From Lepidurus packardi (Eukaryota > Arthropoda > Branchiopoda > Notostraca > Triopsidae): a DNA stretch of 64,000 bases. The first letter of the stretch is position 1; each line of letters starts with the position of its first letter. The notes beneath the pieces were generated by a model, which made no database searches, was not told the origin of the DNA, and worked only from the letters and a program-made list of their open reading frames with translations. Below are positions 13,608 to 28,600 of the stretch, piece by piece. The DNA lies in NCBI GenBank assembly GCA_023053545.1, contig JAKZAN010000002.1:6630790-6694789 (forward strand). The letters run 5' to 3'. The position numbers were made by a program, and so were the translations under genes.

Positions 13608-16600
13608 TTCACAATAAAAGGAAAAATTTTCCTGGCACGCTAAACAAACATTGCATAGCGGCCAGTCCCAAGCCAGTACTAATATCGACCCTTGCATGTT
13701 TACCGTAATTCCACCTGCTTAGGTTACGCGGAACTCGTTCACTACATTGAAAAAGAAACGGAATTAACGCGGACCACACCCCTCCCTGGGTCCCCCCCTT
13801 TCTCCCTGTCTCACTTCTGACTCCTCTGAACATGTTGCCTCTAGTTGCCTTTTTTTTAATTCCAAACGTTGTGTATGCTGTATAAAGCTTGTCACTTTAT
13901 TATGCCAGGAAGCTATGAAGTCTTTAATCAAATACCACCCAACGCGACAATAACAAGGCTTTGTTGCTTGCTCGTCCCCTTTTGGGTCGTCGTTTCTCAT
14001 GTGGTTTTTAGCTCGGAGCTTACGACCAAGTCAAAAGTGTCAAAAGGACAAACAACACCAAAGGAGCTGCTCCTGCCCTTAAACTTATAGCTATTGATGC
14101 GAGTTCAAACGTCCCATCGCTACTCCGCTTCCTGTCTATTATGCTACTTCTTGGGGAATGGGCCAAAAAGATACCAGCATGTAGCAGCCCCTTATGCAAG
14201 ACAAATATATATCACAAGAAAAGTCACCAAGACCTCGGTCACATTGCTACCTTGGCTTATTAGTTCCATTCCAGCCATGTTGTGTCGACCAGGACGACTC
14301 ACTTTTGGGCCGTTTTTGCGCTGGGATCGATTCAAACGACGGGTTGCACAGGAAATGTCCAGACTTTTAACAAGGACGGATGTTCCTTGTATTGCCCTAT
14401 TTGGTTTTATGCTGTTTAATCGAGGTCTGCATTGAAGCCAATTTGAGCGAAATACATGTGCATGTTGTGCTATCTTATTATGTCAGGAAAAAGTTATAAA
14501 ATCACAATTACGACAAAACAGAAACATGGAGGAGTAGAACATACTGGATTTCGAGACATTCTCCTAGTAAATTTGTAAACTATCAATAAAATATGTTAAG
14601 TTAGTAACAATTAAAGATCGCATGCAATAAACATAGAGAACAATTCATTTAATAATGTTTGCACTTGCTGCAAAAAGCAACTATTAAGGTTAAGAAACAA
14701 TTATAGTAGGAAGATTTTACTGGAGGATTAGGAAAATGTTACAGTAAGCATTACAATAAATCACAAAATATTAACTGTTCAAATATTACAACAAATTTAT
14801 TGTAAGATTACAAGCATGCTTTGGGGTGTGAGTTTTTAAAACCTTACCTTCGCGGAATGAGGCAACAGTGAAAATATAAAAAGAGATCGTAGCATAAAGC
14901 AATAATGAAACACACAAACCAAAGAAAGATTGGTTAAACCGCGGTTTGCAGTAGTTAGTTCAGTGAAGTCCTTCGATGACGCAACAATGAATATCAAAAG
15001 GAAACCGAATTAGTACTAGTCAAAATCGCGGTTCAGAACGGTAATCCTTTGTCTTAGTCGGATTAGCATTACTTGGGCTTCGTAGTCTTTGGGTTTGGAC
15101 TCTTTATAGTCCTGTTCGCTCTCTACCGGCTTTTCATCCAAAATGCTAAATGAGTAGCGTTCTGTAATTCCTGGGTGAACGTGACGGATTGAATCGCAAA
15201 TTGGCATGCAAGCGGAATGGAAACAGACTAACGTGCCTCATTTCAGGGTATTAGCACATATACCAAGTCCTTCAATTCTAAGTACAGGGCTAAATTCCTC
15301 AAGTTTGCTTGGACGCTTGTGAGTGGCTTTGACCGAAACTGGACATTTCCTTGCGAATGTATGATATTCCTTTTTACAAGGCAAGCTTAAACTGCCCTTC
15401 CCTAGAGAAACGAACGCTCTGGGAACTGTTGACTCCCCATATGCCAAAATCCGCGCATGGCCAATGCCGCCCTCGCTTCCATAAGACAGTCTTTGTGAAA
15501 AGACAGAAAAGCGTTGAAAAGAACCCAGAATTATATAGAGTTTTTTTTAGCACTCAGGAAGGAAAAGGAACTGAAGCTCGCGACATATTCAGAGCTATCG
15601 TATGACACGTTATGTAAATTTTTTGCATGGCGTCAGCAATTCGAGTGGGGATCCGCAGAGTGCCGTAATATCAAACCGTTCTCTAATACCATCCCCATCC
15701 TTGCGCCTCTTTTCCTTTCTTTTAATCAGAAAACCAAAGAACAGGGGAGGCTAAGAAATGCTCAAGATCCAGAATAGGACGTGTCAAGTAGTCCTTTAAA
15801 AGCTTCTCAAACCCCTCTTTTCCTCCTTGCAAGTCCCGGACATTAAAATCAAGGGATGGGTTTTCTACCTTCACCTTATTTCTCTACCGCCAAGAGAGAG
15901 AACATGCATAATCGGTTTTCAATGACACATTTTATATCTGTCCTTTGCAGCACTTTCCTTCCCTTTCAGCCATATGCCGGGAAATTCGCATGGCAATCAT
16001 CTCTCCCAGGAATACCAAAAAAGTTTCGCCACTCGAAAAAAGCCTCTTTTAATCCAGCTCAAAAGACCCAGGAGTGCAGAGTGCACCTGAAGCTGAAGTC
16101 TCAAATCAGTTTTTAGAAGTTAAGCCAAGCTATAGACTAGACCACTTGACACTCCATACGATGCAATCATCTCACGCTGCGAGGTAAAAATCTGTATTTG
16201 AATCCCAGGAGAAGCAGCCCTCCCAAAGAAGACTCGTTTCCGATTAGAATCTCATCTCGTCCTTTTACGCTTATACAGCAGCATCACCGAAGGACTTACA
16301 GCACTGGAATAATGCAGGGAAAAAATAAACAAGATGAGAAAATCTAGGTACATACAAATCTTTCTAATAGCCTGTCTTTTGTCTGTTTTTCGAGTGCGTG
16401 CCAAACCTTCATCTCAGGAAATAAGCTTGTACCACTTGTACCTGTATATCTGAAAGCTCGCTGTCAACAAAACTCCTCAACTTGCCAAACTTGGTAATTT
16501 TGTAAATTAAACTCCCTGAAGATCTCTTCTAACGCACCCAAAGACTTCCTTGTCGAATAATGAAAACGCGATGAGTCGAGCGACACTATAGCGGCAGAAA

Positions 16601-19600
16601 TATCTTGACTTGAATGGCTTGGAAAGTTTCTGGAGAATGGGAAGGAGACAACAAAAATAAACGGAAAAAATAAATAAAAAAATAAGGACTTTGCGCTAAT
16701 GGATATTAATGATGGAACTATAAGCTTGACATTGACAGAATCGTATCAATGGGGAACACAGCATTCCCTCGCTAAAGGTTCTCATTGAATAACAGAATGA
16801 AGGTCCCTGTCCACCGCGTTCATGTTATACCATGGGTATCCCCACCATTTACGGCTCAAACTTAAAACTAGAATACAAACATATAAGAGAGATTCTGACA
16901 CTCTGGAGGTGGGATGAATTGAGCGTCTGCTGGAAAGCCAACAAAATCACCAGGCCCTCATTTGCATAACTAGGCTCTTTGGGCTGGAAGACACAGTCTG
17001 TGAAGATAGAGAAACATGTAGTGTATAACTCCCCCCAAAACTGAGAGAAATCTAAGCAGAGAGAGACAAGACAGCGTTTACAGACGTCATCCTTCATCAT
17101 CCGCACTGCAAAGCATTTGCACTTGGTGCCTTTGAACACCACCTTTTGTTTCCTGTTTATCTCCGTCTGCTGCGAAAGCCCAAGCCAAATCACGGCGAAC
17201 AAAAAGTGTTACACTTACAGAAAATCCTCCCCGAAACTCTCCCTCCGAGTCCATGTGCCCTGTGTTCAACGTTAATGAACTCAGTTGCTGTTCTGTTGCT
17301 ACCAAAACGGGGCGGTAAACAAATTCTCATCTGTACTGGCAAGCTGCAATCCGTCCCTTCTCACATATACACAACCAAATATTTATTATATCCAGCGCCC
17401 AATTTCTTTAGCCTGTTTTGGCCACGGATAAAATTAACTCCAACTATGAGGAAAACGACGCGTGTCTTTTTTTTCTGTTTTGCATGGCGCTCATTTTCTT
17501 CCCTCGCTTTTGCCCCGAGAGCTAGGTGGGCGGGTTCAGATACTGAACGACAACCACACAATTCCTTTGGCATTCACAAGCCCAGATTTAGATATCCTGT
17601 GTATGTGCCAGTACACGGGGAAGAGATGTGTTGTTCTATGTTCAGTCATGCACTCACTCCCCCATGCGATAGTGTACACGATGAAAGGATTTGCTTATCG
17701 TGAATTCCTTTTTCCTCTTATCTTTTTTTATTTTATTTTTTAAAGGGAAATTCCGAGTTGGGAAAGACCCAGTATCTTTTCTTCGAAATGGGGGGTATCT
17801 TTCGACTTGAAAGCCACAAGAGACTTGGGAAGTGAACTAGGCAGAATAAATTCATGACTTCAGGCATTATTTTTTTGTTTGTTTTAGGGACACGACACGA
17901 CGTCAACGGAAGACAACTGTTGTCGTGAAGACTTATTGAAATGGCAGGGTTTTTTTCCAAGGAAGACTTACTAGGTTGACAAGCTTTTTGCTTGAAAAAG
18001 AAACAACAGCGGTGGTCTTTTCAAGCACTGATTATAAGCCAATTAGAAGGTACATTTCCGTGGCCAGATTCTAAAGGAATTCTTCTCTCTCCAATGAGTT
18101 GCATTAAGAGGAGCGTATTATTACTAGGGATTAGCGTTAAGTCAATTGAGAGAGGAGGAAAGGTCTATCTCCTTCTTTTATCATCGTAATAATGCATAGT
18201 TGCTGCACATCATTAAAGCGGACAAGGTCTTTGAGGCTTAAAATAAGAAGACAGAAGAGTTGTGGGAGACCTTTTAGCCTCCACCGAAAAGAAGAAAAAA
18301 AATTATCGGACTGCTTCAGTTCCTCAAGTCTATAGATTCTATTCCCTATCTCTTTTGGTACAACAAAAAGGGGGGAAAGGACGTGAGAGGAGGGAAAAGC
18401 GTGGCCAAGAGCTGCTGCCCTGTTATACCAGATAAATGGTCCCGATACCATCCATCCTGAGTTCATCCATCCCATAGCAGGAGCAGCAGCAGTACACTTC
18501 TGATTACAAGGAGGCTGAAGCAAGAGCCGCAGAATTGACCGCTTATGGGGCTTAAAGCTTTAATTTCAGGTTTTGTGAAATGTACTGAAAAGTCATAAAC
18601 AAAAGCTATAAAGCTCCAATTGTTTACAATATTTTACTTTTAACTGTACACATTCTAGTAATAAGCTACCTCCAGTAGTCATGTCTCTTATTGTAATCTT
18701 ACATATCATTATAGCACAGTTTATGTAAGTCTAAAAATATGATTTTATTTTGTTTTGGAGATTAAGTGCAATTAAAGGTACAATACAATGTGTGCTATGT
18801 ACCACCCACTTGAGTGAAACCCAAAACGTCGGAATGCCCAACCTCTTTTTAAGAGCTGCCAAGTTCAGCCCCGCTTTCTCAGTAAACTTTAACGACTGCA
18901 CAGTTGGTTCTTTCCATCAAATAGCTATCAGGAATTCGCAAAAATTCGCTTCACACATGGGTGCGCTTGCTAAACGAGGCTCTCGCTCTTTCCCTCATCG
19001 GATATCCATGCGCACAAACCTTAACGAGTTGACCCTACATCAACAACTCGACGTTCTTAGGTCAAGTGGGGGTCAAGGCAGTCACAACGTGATAAATGAG
19101 ATCTCCAACATATGCTATATATGGAATACGGAGGCCTAACGCATTCTTGGACTTTCGGGAACCAACCTCAAGCACCCTTTCCATCAGTGTCGTATAATAT
19201 ATATATATATGAACACGTTCAGTTTCCCTACACTAGCTGACATTTGGGGCTGAAATGAAGCCAATGGACCTTCGCATGCTTTCCTCCCGCGTTCAAAGCA
19301 AGTCGCATGTCAAAACGTCTGTCCGCGCTGCCATTAGTGTCGCCACCCCTCTTAATTGCACATTTGTATTTTCCCATTTCTCCTCTCGCACTTACTACCA
19401 CAGTCTGTTTCACCAAATTGAGCACCGATGACGTCCTTAACTCCACGCTCATACCCAAAACTATACGCATCATCAAATCTGTCAAAATCTGCGGCAGATC
19501 TTGTCGAAAAATAATGAATATATGTCAAACACCTTCCAAAATGAAACTCGAGAAACCTAAACAATTAAGAACACAACTATCCAACAGTGAAATCTTTTGA

Positions 19601-22600
19601 AAAATATACTAGGCAGAAAGGAATTAAACTCCAAGAATGAAAAATCCAAGGAAGCACAAAGACCGTGTACGAAAGCTTGAAAGCTGACGAATTTAAGTCG
19701 ACTTAAATTCTACCCAAGACTGCTTATAAGCGTTCGATATGGGTAAACTTTGGGCTTATACACGTTTTGTTTAGCTAGTCGACTTATACTTTGGTCGACT
19801 TTTAGTTTTGGTCTCAAGTCACGCAAGTCTATAACGAGTACTTATGGGCCCAGACTTACACTTAGCCCCGCCCTCTTGTTTATTTATTTCCTTTGTTTAT
19901 TACGCGCATATTCGAATTCCGTACAATTTAAAATTTTCGACTGAAGCGAACGCTTATAAGCGTAAGTCAAGAAAGTTTCGCTAGTCTAGGTTTTAAGTCA
20001 AACGTTCAAAACAAACGCGGCTAAGAATGCAACAATGAACCAAAAGGACTCATAAATATAACAGAAGGATCCAATACCAGAAACCAGCAGGGTTGAAAGG
20101 TGGATCAGGCTACGGTGGTCAAGCTTCCCAATTAGAGTGAATTATGGTCATGACGGATGCAATTAAGGAGCAAACAGCAAGAAATGCCCCTCGCAAAATT
20201 TTTCTTAAGACATAATTTTCCGAAAATCGGGAAACTGTTGCAGTATGGTACAGATGATGACGTTTCCCCTCACGTTACCGGAAACGGCCAATAAAAAAGG
20301 AGTTCTTAAGCCCTTACTCCTGAGCCAGCCAAAGCGAGCAGAAGCAGTCAGGGCTGACGTAAAAGGGGGGTGGGGGGTTTAGCAGTGCGCATAAGGTTTG
20401 AATCATCGGACTTATGTCTCAATCTGGCCTGCATTATATGCTTCATAGGATAGCATGGAGCTGGGCAAAGGCAAACAGTAAGGGGGGTGGGGGTGGAGAG
20501 CATATGGGTTCAAAACGTTACTAATGACTTTCAAATGGGTTGCCCGAGGTTGAACCCATTCCCCTGTTACCCTTGTCTGTGAAGCTAGTAAAATATACAC
20601 CCTTATAAGCCTCTTTTTCCGCATTTTTTATTTCAACACATCCTTCTGGTAAGGGTTTTTCCCACTCCTTTTCCTTCTGCACATACTCGCTAATTCTTAT
20701 AAATTAGTTAAACTGGCCCCTGGGCTTAAGACAAACTGCTTTCACACGTGCGAGCGACATGAATTTTTCTAAAAAGCCCCCCACACATGTATTTTTTGAC
20801 CTGTCAAATATTTCTGGGAGAAAAACGCAGCAAACCGGAAAATAAAAATTAAAAATTACATTCCCAGCCACGTTCACTTACCCTCACTCTACCGCCATAA
20901 AAATAAAATAAAAATAAATGAGAGAAAAAAAAAGATGAAAAAATATCTCACCAACCAGAAGCTAATGGCGAACAACTGCTGGGCTTCACCTTAAGATCGT
21001 TTTCCAAATTAACGGGTCGTATGTCAAGAGCCATCAGGAAAGAAAAAAATTATAGAAAGAACATGAAAATGAAAAAAGGGTTTTGATGGCGAGCACGGAC
21101 CATATGTATGCTAAAAAAGGGGAATCGAAATCCCGCCACAGGGTTCCCTTGATTAGTATTCAGACGCTCTACAAGTGTAGTATAAGCTAATACCATACCC
21201 TTACCATGTCCTTTCTCCCCCTCCTTACCCTCCAGGCTTCTGTAAAGCCATCAAAAGTTGCAGCATCTGATCTCTAAGCGAACCGCATGTGTTTTTGCTC
21301 CAACGCGCGTGACCAAAGCGTTAATGACCAGTAATTCCGCATTCTGCAAAGCACTACTCGACTCCAAGAACGATACAGTGTAACTATTTCGGACGCACAT
21401 AGAGTGGCAATTTAGGATACCCCTGTACGGGATGTTACATGCTTGTGGTCATTCCCAGTTTGTGTAGCTAAGTTTATATTATATGCTCAGAAAAACTTAC
21501 TTAAAAGAAAATAGGTAAACCTGTAATCCTTCAGTTCAGCTCACAGTTAGCGTGGATAGTTCCTTTAACTTTTAAGCCTGGGCAGGTTCAAGTGTCAATT
21601 TCAAGCTAAAAGGATGTTCAAGATTAGCTGAAATCCTACACCACGGTTCTCCTACATATTTCTTAGAGAACAAAAAGGAAAAATACACTCCAACTCACCT
21701 CATACACTCTTAAAGACGTCCGGATTTTCACTATAGCCTACAACTTACATGAGCCTTAAAAGAGTTATTCAAGTGGACTGATGACGTTAACAAGGTGATC
21801 CAAACTGAAACTTTTGAGTCACAAAACTCTTCCAAATAGGAGTAAAAAATAAAAAATATATACAAATATAAAAAAGTGTCGATATATACTGTATCGATAT
21901 ATATCGATGTATTCGATATATACTGTATCATATGATTACTTGAGTTGACTGGAATATGGCATATCTCATTTGGTGCTGTACTTGGGTAATACGTAAAGGG
22001 TAATGATAATTAAGCTTCCTTGGTTGCCGTGCGCTGGGTTCGGATGCTAAGGCACTCCAGGAATGCTCATCAAGAAGACGAATAGCCGGCAAGACACGGA
22101 ATTTCTTCGTCAACGGCATGGCATGACAGCTACTGGGCTTGTCTCTGCATAGACTTGTTACAAAACTCGGAGAGTTTATTTTTTCGTGCATATCATAAAG
22201 ATACCCGGAGATGGGCTAACTACTAGGCAAAGATCTCTCAGAGGACTACATTGTTCCACCCCTTTGATGCAAAAAGTATTGCGATCGGGATCAGGAAAAT
22301 TGAATCTAGCCCCTTTTATACTTTTCGCTTCTTTTATGGGAAAAAACTCGCTACATTTGCAGGATTTTCCTTCTTATTTTATTTTTCAAGAGAAAACCAT
22401 TTATTTGCTCTGGAGTGAGAAAAAAAGTGTTGAGATGAGATTTGCCATCCAAGCAGAAGAGGCCGAAGCTTCTGTTGAAGAATATCATTGCCTCTCGTGA
22501 TCTTTTTCGATTTTTAGGGGTTTTTTCCAAATAGATTTAAACCCCTGTATTCTCGAAGACGCTCTTCTTCTCGGTCTTCCTTTTTCACTTTTCCATCCAA

Positions 22601-25600
22601 AGAGAACTTTAGGTATCAGCAAACTGCCACAACAATGCCAAACTTTGCGATATACCCTTAAATCCATCTAAATACGCCCACACGCTATTCCACAACTTCC
22701 CGAATTGTTCAATGCTCTATAACACGCACCAGGTATATTTTCTTCTTTATTTCTATTGAAAGCCACACAGAAGAAAAACAAATAAATGGAAAATAAACGA
22801 GTTTATAAAAGTTTTTTTTTTTTTTTTTTAAACTATAGCATCCCCTGCTTAAGGCTATTTCTGTCTAGCGCGCATGTAGAATACGGACACAATAAAAGCC
22901 CTATTATTACCCCGTCAAGCAAAAAAAAGAAATCCAAATTGTCATATTTAAATACAATTGGTCCTGTCTTGTTATGGGGCACGTTCTTGCCAAATCGCGT
23001 TTACACAAGACATGTTTTGAGCATGGACATGACAGTCGTCGTGGGATTTCTTTGCGGTATACCCCCTCCCCCTCAAAAAAAAGGAAAAATAGAAATGAAA
23101 GGAAAAACTCGTTGAGAGAATGGCGAAATTTCGTAGGCAAGGTTCTGGGTGACAGGTGACGAATAGTTGGTTAACCCTTTAGACCTCGTGAAAATGTTTG
23201 CTGAGCGGCTGAATGCTCCAGTTTTAGGGTTTATGTCTCTTTAGGACACGTTGAAACTTCGTCATTTTCTTGTCTCTCTCTCTCTCTGGCTCTCTATCTC
23301 AACTCTTCTCATAAGCCTTGCACCACGCCCATCTGCTCATAAACACGAAGGTTTAAATTTAGAGCCCTTTTCTCCCTCTTTCTCTCTCTGTTGCTCTTCT
23401 TGCTCTTTTCGCTCTCTCTCCCCCCAACTCGAGATCGACTTTTGCCAGACCTGCGTTTTGCTTATCATATGCAACGAACTAAAAGGCTGGACTTACGAAG
23501 CAAACAGATGATGGTGGTAACAAGGGGTTCGGAGACGCCAAAAGGGAGGCTGCGTATTAGAGTGGGGGAGAAGAAACACCGCTTTTCCCTAGCGTACTCC
23601 TAGCGGTCCGCCGCCGCCGCGACGACACTCGTCATAAAGCGTCAGGCAGGAAAAGCATCAAGGTGTGAATGGGGCTGCTGCGGTTTGGACTTATTTATCC
23701 AGCTCAACGATTTCCGTTCCGATCCGGGGAAAAAAACCCGAGCGACGTGTAACAATCCCGGACGACGTGTAAAAGTCGTACTCGGTAGCGCCTACATATG
23801 GGGACAAAAGTTTTTACAACAAAATCCGAACAGGTGCATGTTTTATGGCTGTGACGGTGTGAACGAGGCTTTAAGTGCTGTGTTTGCTATTGTTGGGGTC
23901 GGTTTTAAGAGAGCTGCACGCTAAGCAAGCTAAGAAGGCCCTGAAAAGCTACCAAGGCTCTAAAGTCGGCAAACGAAGTGAGTGACACGGGGGAAAATAC
24001 CTACCCATACAGGTGTTTCAGCGGGAGGCACCATAGTAAAAAAAAAGAGAGAAAAAGAAAAGAAGTAGAAAGGAAACCGAAACGCAACGAAATGGGCGTT
24101 TTACCCGTTGAAAATCTCCTGAAAGCTTTTTCGCGGAAAAGTGTGGCTGAAGATTAGTCCACACTCACACACACACACTACGACTCTTTTTTCCCCGCCC
24201 ACTTTTACCCCTTTGGAAGTATTTCTTCCACCCAAGCCATTATTTTTAGCCTGGGGCTCCAAGATTGCCAGCGTGCGTGAGTCGTGTAAAAGTGCTGTCA
24301 TATCGCCTGCCAAAGCATCCCAAAATGTAAACTTTTCCTTTGGATTTAAACTCTCAACACAAGCTTAAGGGAAGAAACAACTTCGCACATGAATTTGGGA
24401 AACAATGCCCTCTACACCTTTGACTCGCGCGTTAGTAACATTCTTATGTCTCAGCAACTCGTTGGGAATGCTGCGTGCGCAATTTATTTACCGAGAAGAT
24501 CCCCTAGGTAATGCAAAACGATCAATCAAATATGTTCCCAAATTGCTAGAAGAATCTTTTATAATTTTATTTCCTGTAAAAGGTTTTAAACTCCCCTTAC
24601 TCCTTGCCTTTTGAAAAATAGTAACCTTGTCAGTCTACAACTTTAGTAGTTCCTTTTCGAAGTTATTTAATATCTCATAATCATTTGACACTTTTCTTTG
24701 ACAAGCTTTTTTGGGGAGGATGTTTTATTAGACTACGCTTTATTAGACTAATCGCCATGTTGGAAGCTGATTTCCATCGAAGAGCTGATTTCTAACTCGA
24801 AAAGGAAAGCAAATGGACTTTCAAATTCTACAATATGGTTTCTTCTTCGTTTGGGAAAATATAAAAATGGGTCCTGTCCAGTAGCGCCGTTGTTATGTCC
24901 CAATTTGGTGCGATTCATGCAAAGCAGCATGCGGGACGTATTAACCACTGTCAGTGCAAATGAATTGACCTGTATCCAAGTTTAATAGGGGGACAACCGG
25001 AGCATTTATGCAAATGAGGACTTGCCAAGTGTCGCAAAAGTGTTATAACCGTTAAGCTGCTGTCGTGTTGGGTCCCCGTTGTCTCTTTTTGGTAGGAGAG
25101 GACTGTGCATTTTGCCCGTTCAATGAAACCATAGAGCGATGGACCCAACTGAGCTTAAGAGAAAGAAGACCCTAAAAGGCAACAGGAAATTTTCTTGAAC
25201 GAACGAACTCACACGTTGGTAAGCTACTAAAAGGCTGGCCAGCCAGCTGTCGCCGCATAAATTAATGACGGAGGTTGAACATTAGCGCATTGTGTCGAAT
25301 GTGTCATAGCAACACGACAGGCATTGTTGCCAAAGTTTCTTGTGAAATTCCCCGCATTCTATCCCTTACAAGCTTCTGTAATACCAGTTGGAACTGTCCG
25401 CATGTTGGGCTTTATTTAGAACGCTAGGAAAGGAGAAAAAAATAATGAATTCCGCAAATAACCCGCCCAAACGCTTGATTAGCAAAAACGGAGCGTCGTG
25501 GCGCTTGCGCAGGCCGATGTACACAGCTCCGTAGCGGCAAAAGTCCATTGCTTTTTTTTTTTTGGCAAGGCAGGACAGAAATCTCTTTTCTTCTTCCCCC

Positions 25601-28600
25601 CGACTAAGCTCCCCATCGGAGTCTATAAGTTTTGTGCCAGAATTTTTCGAAAATAGAATCTTTGGGTCGTCCTGTTGGGAGAAAATCAAGAGACACTCTC
25701 GACTACCATACAGCACCCACACATACCTCCACACACATACCATACTAACTTGCACACACAATTCCAAAGTGGTGGGTAGTAGGAAGAACATTGTGTATCC
25801 GCTTAGAATGTGCAAGTTCCTAGTCTAGTGACCTTGAGTCGGGAGATGGCGTAACTTTTAGTTTTATTTTCTAACTTTTTTTTTTGCAAAGAAATTCAAT
25901 TCTAATGCAAAAGGGGAAGAAAAAGCAAGCTGTGTTCTAGTTTAAGTGCAGGAGTTGAATGCATTGCAAACAGCTCTCTCTGCGCATTAATACAAGCCCG
26001 CTGAGAGATGGTTGACGATGATAAGTCCGCTATGTTAATTGGATAACGCAAACGCTCGTGTTCACGCGCTCCACCATAACCTTTTTTCGGAGAAGAGTTT
26101 TGCCATCAGACAAGACAACTTTGGCCATGAGAATAACGGTAATGGCCGTCCTTTTGCATTTGCATTCATGCGGGGGATAACTTCGAGAAAAGCCTTGTAA
26201 ACTCAAAACCCCATTTTGGCCCCACAACTACAAACATATTTTGTTCCAAGATCTACGTAATTTTTTTTTGTTGGAAATTCCTAATTGTAACATCGTTTAT
26301 TTGCAATGATTATCTGTAGTGATTTGTTTATAACTTCATTAGTACGGTTTTAACAGCTAAACGACCTCTAAGTTATGTTTAAGAACTGTAATATTACAGC
26401 TTTTCATTGCAATTTTATGAATCCTTTTACGGGCGTATAAAGTACTAAGTAACAGCAAGTAGCAAAGAGTGTCAAGCTGGAATCCCAGCTGAGTACCCGT
26501 TAGGGGCATTATTCCACGAAATTAGAAAATAAAGAATAATATCCGTTGGTATTCGTTCGTTTTTTAAAGATGGGAATGATTGTAGACAAAAGTTCTAGCT
26601 GTTTTCTTTCTTTTGACAGAGAAATCTCCACAAAATATTCTGACTCAAGGAGAGTTACAAGTGTTCCATTTAACTGCTACGAAGATTGCACCCAAAACTT
26701 GGCAGTCTACAAGTTAGTTAGGTTATTTCCCAAGTTGGGGCTCTTCATACTTCGTAAGCGAGTCGGCCAAGCTTACTTAAAACGACGTTTCTCTAAAACT
26801 TCTTTAACCCTTGGAACCTCACTTCAAAGAGACGAAAAGGACACGATGTGCGAATTACAGTATAAAAGTTTGTGTCAACCTTTATACTGTGGTGCGAATC
26901 CAAGATCCTCCCAAAAAAAACATATTTCTTTTAAAATTAAGCACGACTGGACCTTTTCATGTGCACATGAAGTTAATGAAGCAGAAAGGAAAATATGTTT
27001 CTTTCTTGTGGCATAACTCTGCCAAATTTCATTGTTAAAGACGTCATATTGCAAAGTGTCTCGTCTGCTTGCAGCCCAAAACGGCTGTTGCTGAGGCAGA
27101 TGCTTGCGAAAACACATTTCTTGATACACTTTAGGTCTCCAAGCCAGAACAGCTCCAAGACAGCGCAATTCAAACCTCTCTCTGGAAGTTGTGAATGCCA
27201 AAATTCCCGCATCCCGGACCCATGTCTAGTGTCTTTAGTGGGCGAAATCGATAGCAATGCTAATCTTCCAAGGATTTCGTTGCTTGTATAATTGCGTTAC
27301 TTGCCCCAATTCCCCAGCTTGCATCCAAGAAACTCCTCAAACTAGTACACAACCTCGAACTTTACTCGCCATAAAGCAAAAAAGGAGCGAAGAAATAACG
27401 CTCAGCTAGAGAGGCACTCACTTGTTTTATGGGCATCGATTCACTACGGCCATTTTCTTTTTGCCTCTCTTTTTACGCAACGAGAGCGAAGGCGAAACAA
27501 GGTCCGAGACTGACGGGGATAGGCTAAAGATGGTTAACAAGGCAACGAAAGCTAAGCCAGTTGCGTATGTTAACAAGTTTACTCTAAACATCGCACTTTT
27601 GTGCGAGCGTTTTGGCTCCTTTTTTGTATACAAATTATCCCGTGTGTCCGCCTTGTCTAACACGTGCTCCGTTTCAAAGCTTTGGGGCCTGTCAAGCACA
27701 GCTAACCGTGTGCTCTCTACGGAGAAGATCCCTAAAATAGCCCAGGCTGAGGAAAAACCACCGGGTATATATAACGGCACACATTTTCTCAAACTAATGC
27801 GTCGCCTTTATAATACCAAGTCCTACATGGGAAGAGATCCCCGAGAAGACGCAAGTTCCTCAACTTCATAGCGCGTAATACAGCCCAAAAGGAAAGGCTT
27901 TTCCACGCTTGAAATCCAAACGAACAAGGCATACTATTCAACACTCCTGACGTGCTCCCAACTCCCAACTCTGAACAATTCTCTGCGGGGTTGCTTCACA
28001 AGCTGCCTTTTCGGCGTTGGCGTATTCGGCGTATACTTCCAACCTCTCTTCAATCGGCAACACATGCTTCTTATGACCCCCAAACGGATCCCTATTTAGC
28101 ATCCTTAATTGATCCGTATGTAGACTCTAATTGTGCGTAAGTTTCAAAAGAAAGTTGTCGGAAAACAAAATTAACTCTTTCCAACGCTTTTCCTTCTTAT
28201 AAGGCGTGAGAAGACTCATACGAGTAGTGATAAATAAAAGAAAACAAAAACTGGGGCCCGAAAACATAGCTCCTGCAGCGTTGGCGGTGTAAGATATCAC
28301 ATATGTCGACATATGAGATCATAGATCACGCTCTGACGCATTCATTCAGTCGTAATACTCACTAGCTAAAGCTAACCTAACGCTTTCAAAGCTCACAAAC
28401 GCACAGCGGACTTGATATGTAAGAGAGAAACAGAGAGAGAGAGAGGAATCCCCATAAGTCTTTCTTGTCATGTTCCCTTTTCGCCTTAGACTTTTTCCGT
28501 TTCCCTCTTTCCTTGAGGGAAACTAAAAATAAATAATAATATTAATAAAAAAAAAAGCCAATAAGACTCTTGCAGTCCCATGGCGTAGACTATCTGACTA

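Noticed and set aside
16334-16453. ORF starting MRKSRYIQIFLIACLLSV, a convincing signal peptide, in the EVA1C intron
   Set aside because: No donor in the phase needed to join 29211, and it stops after about 39 codons. Kept only as a curiosity.
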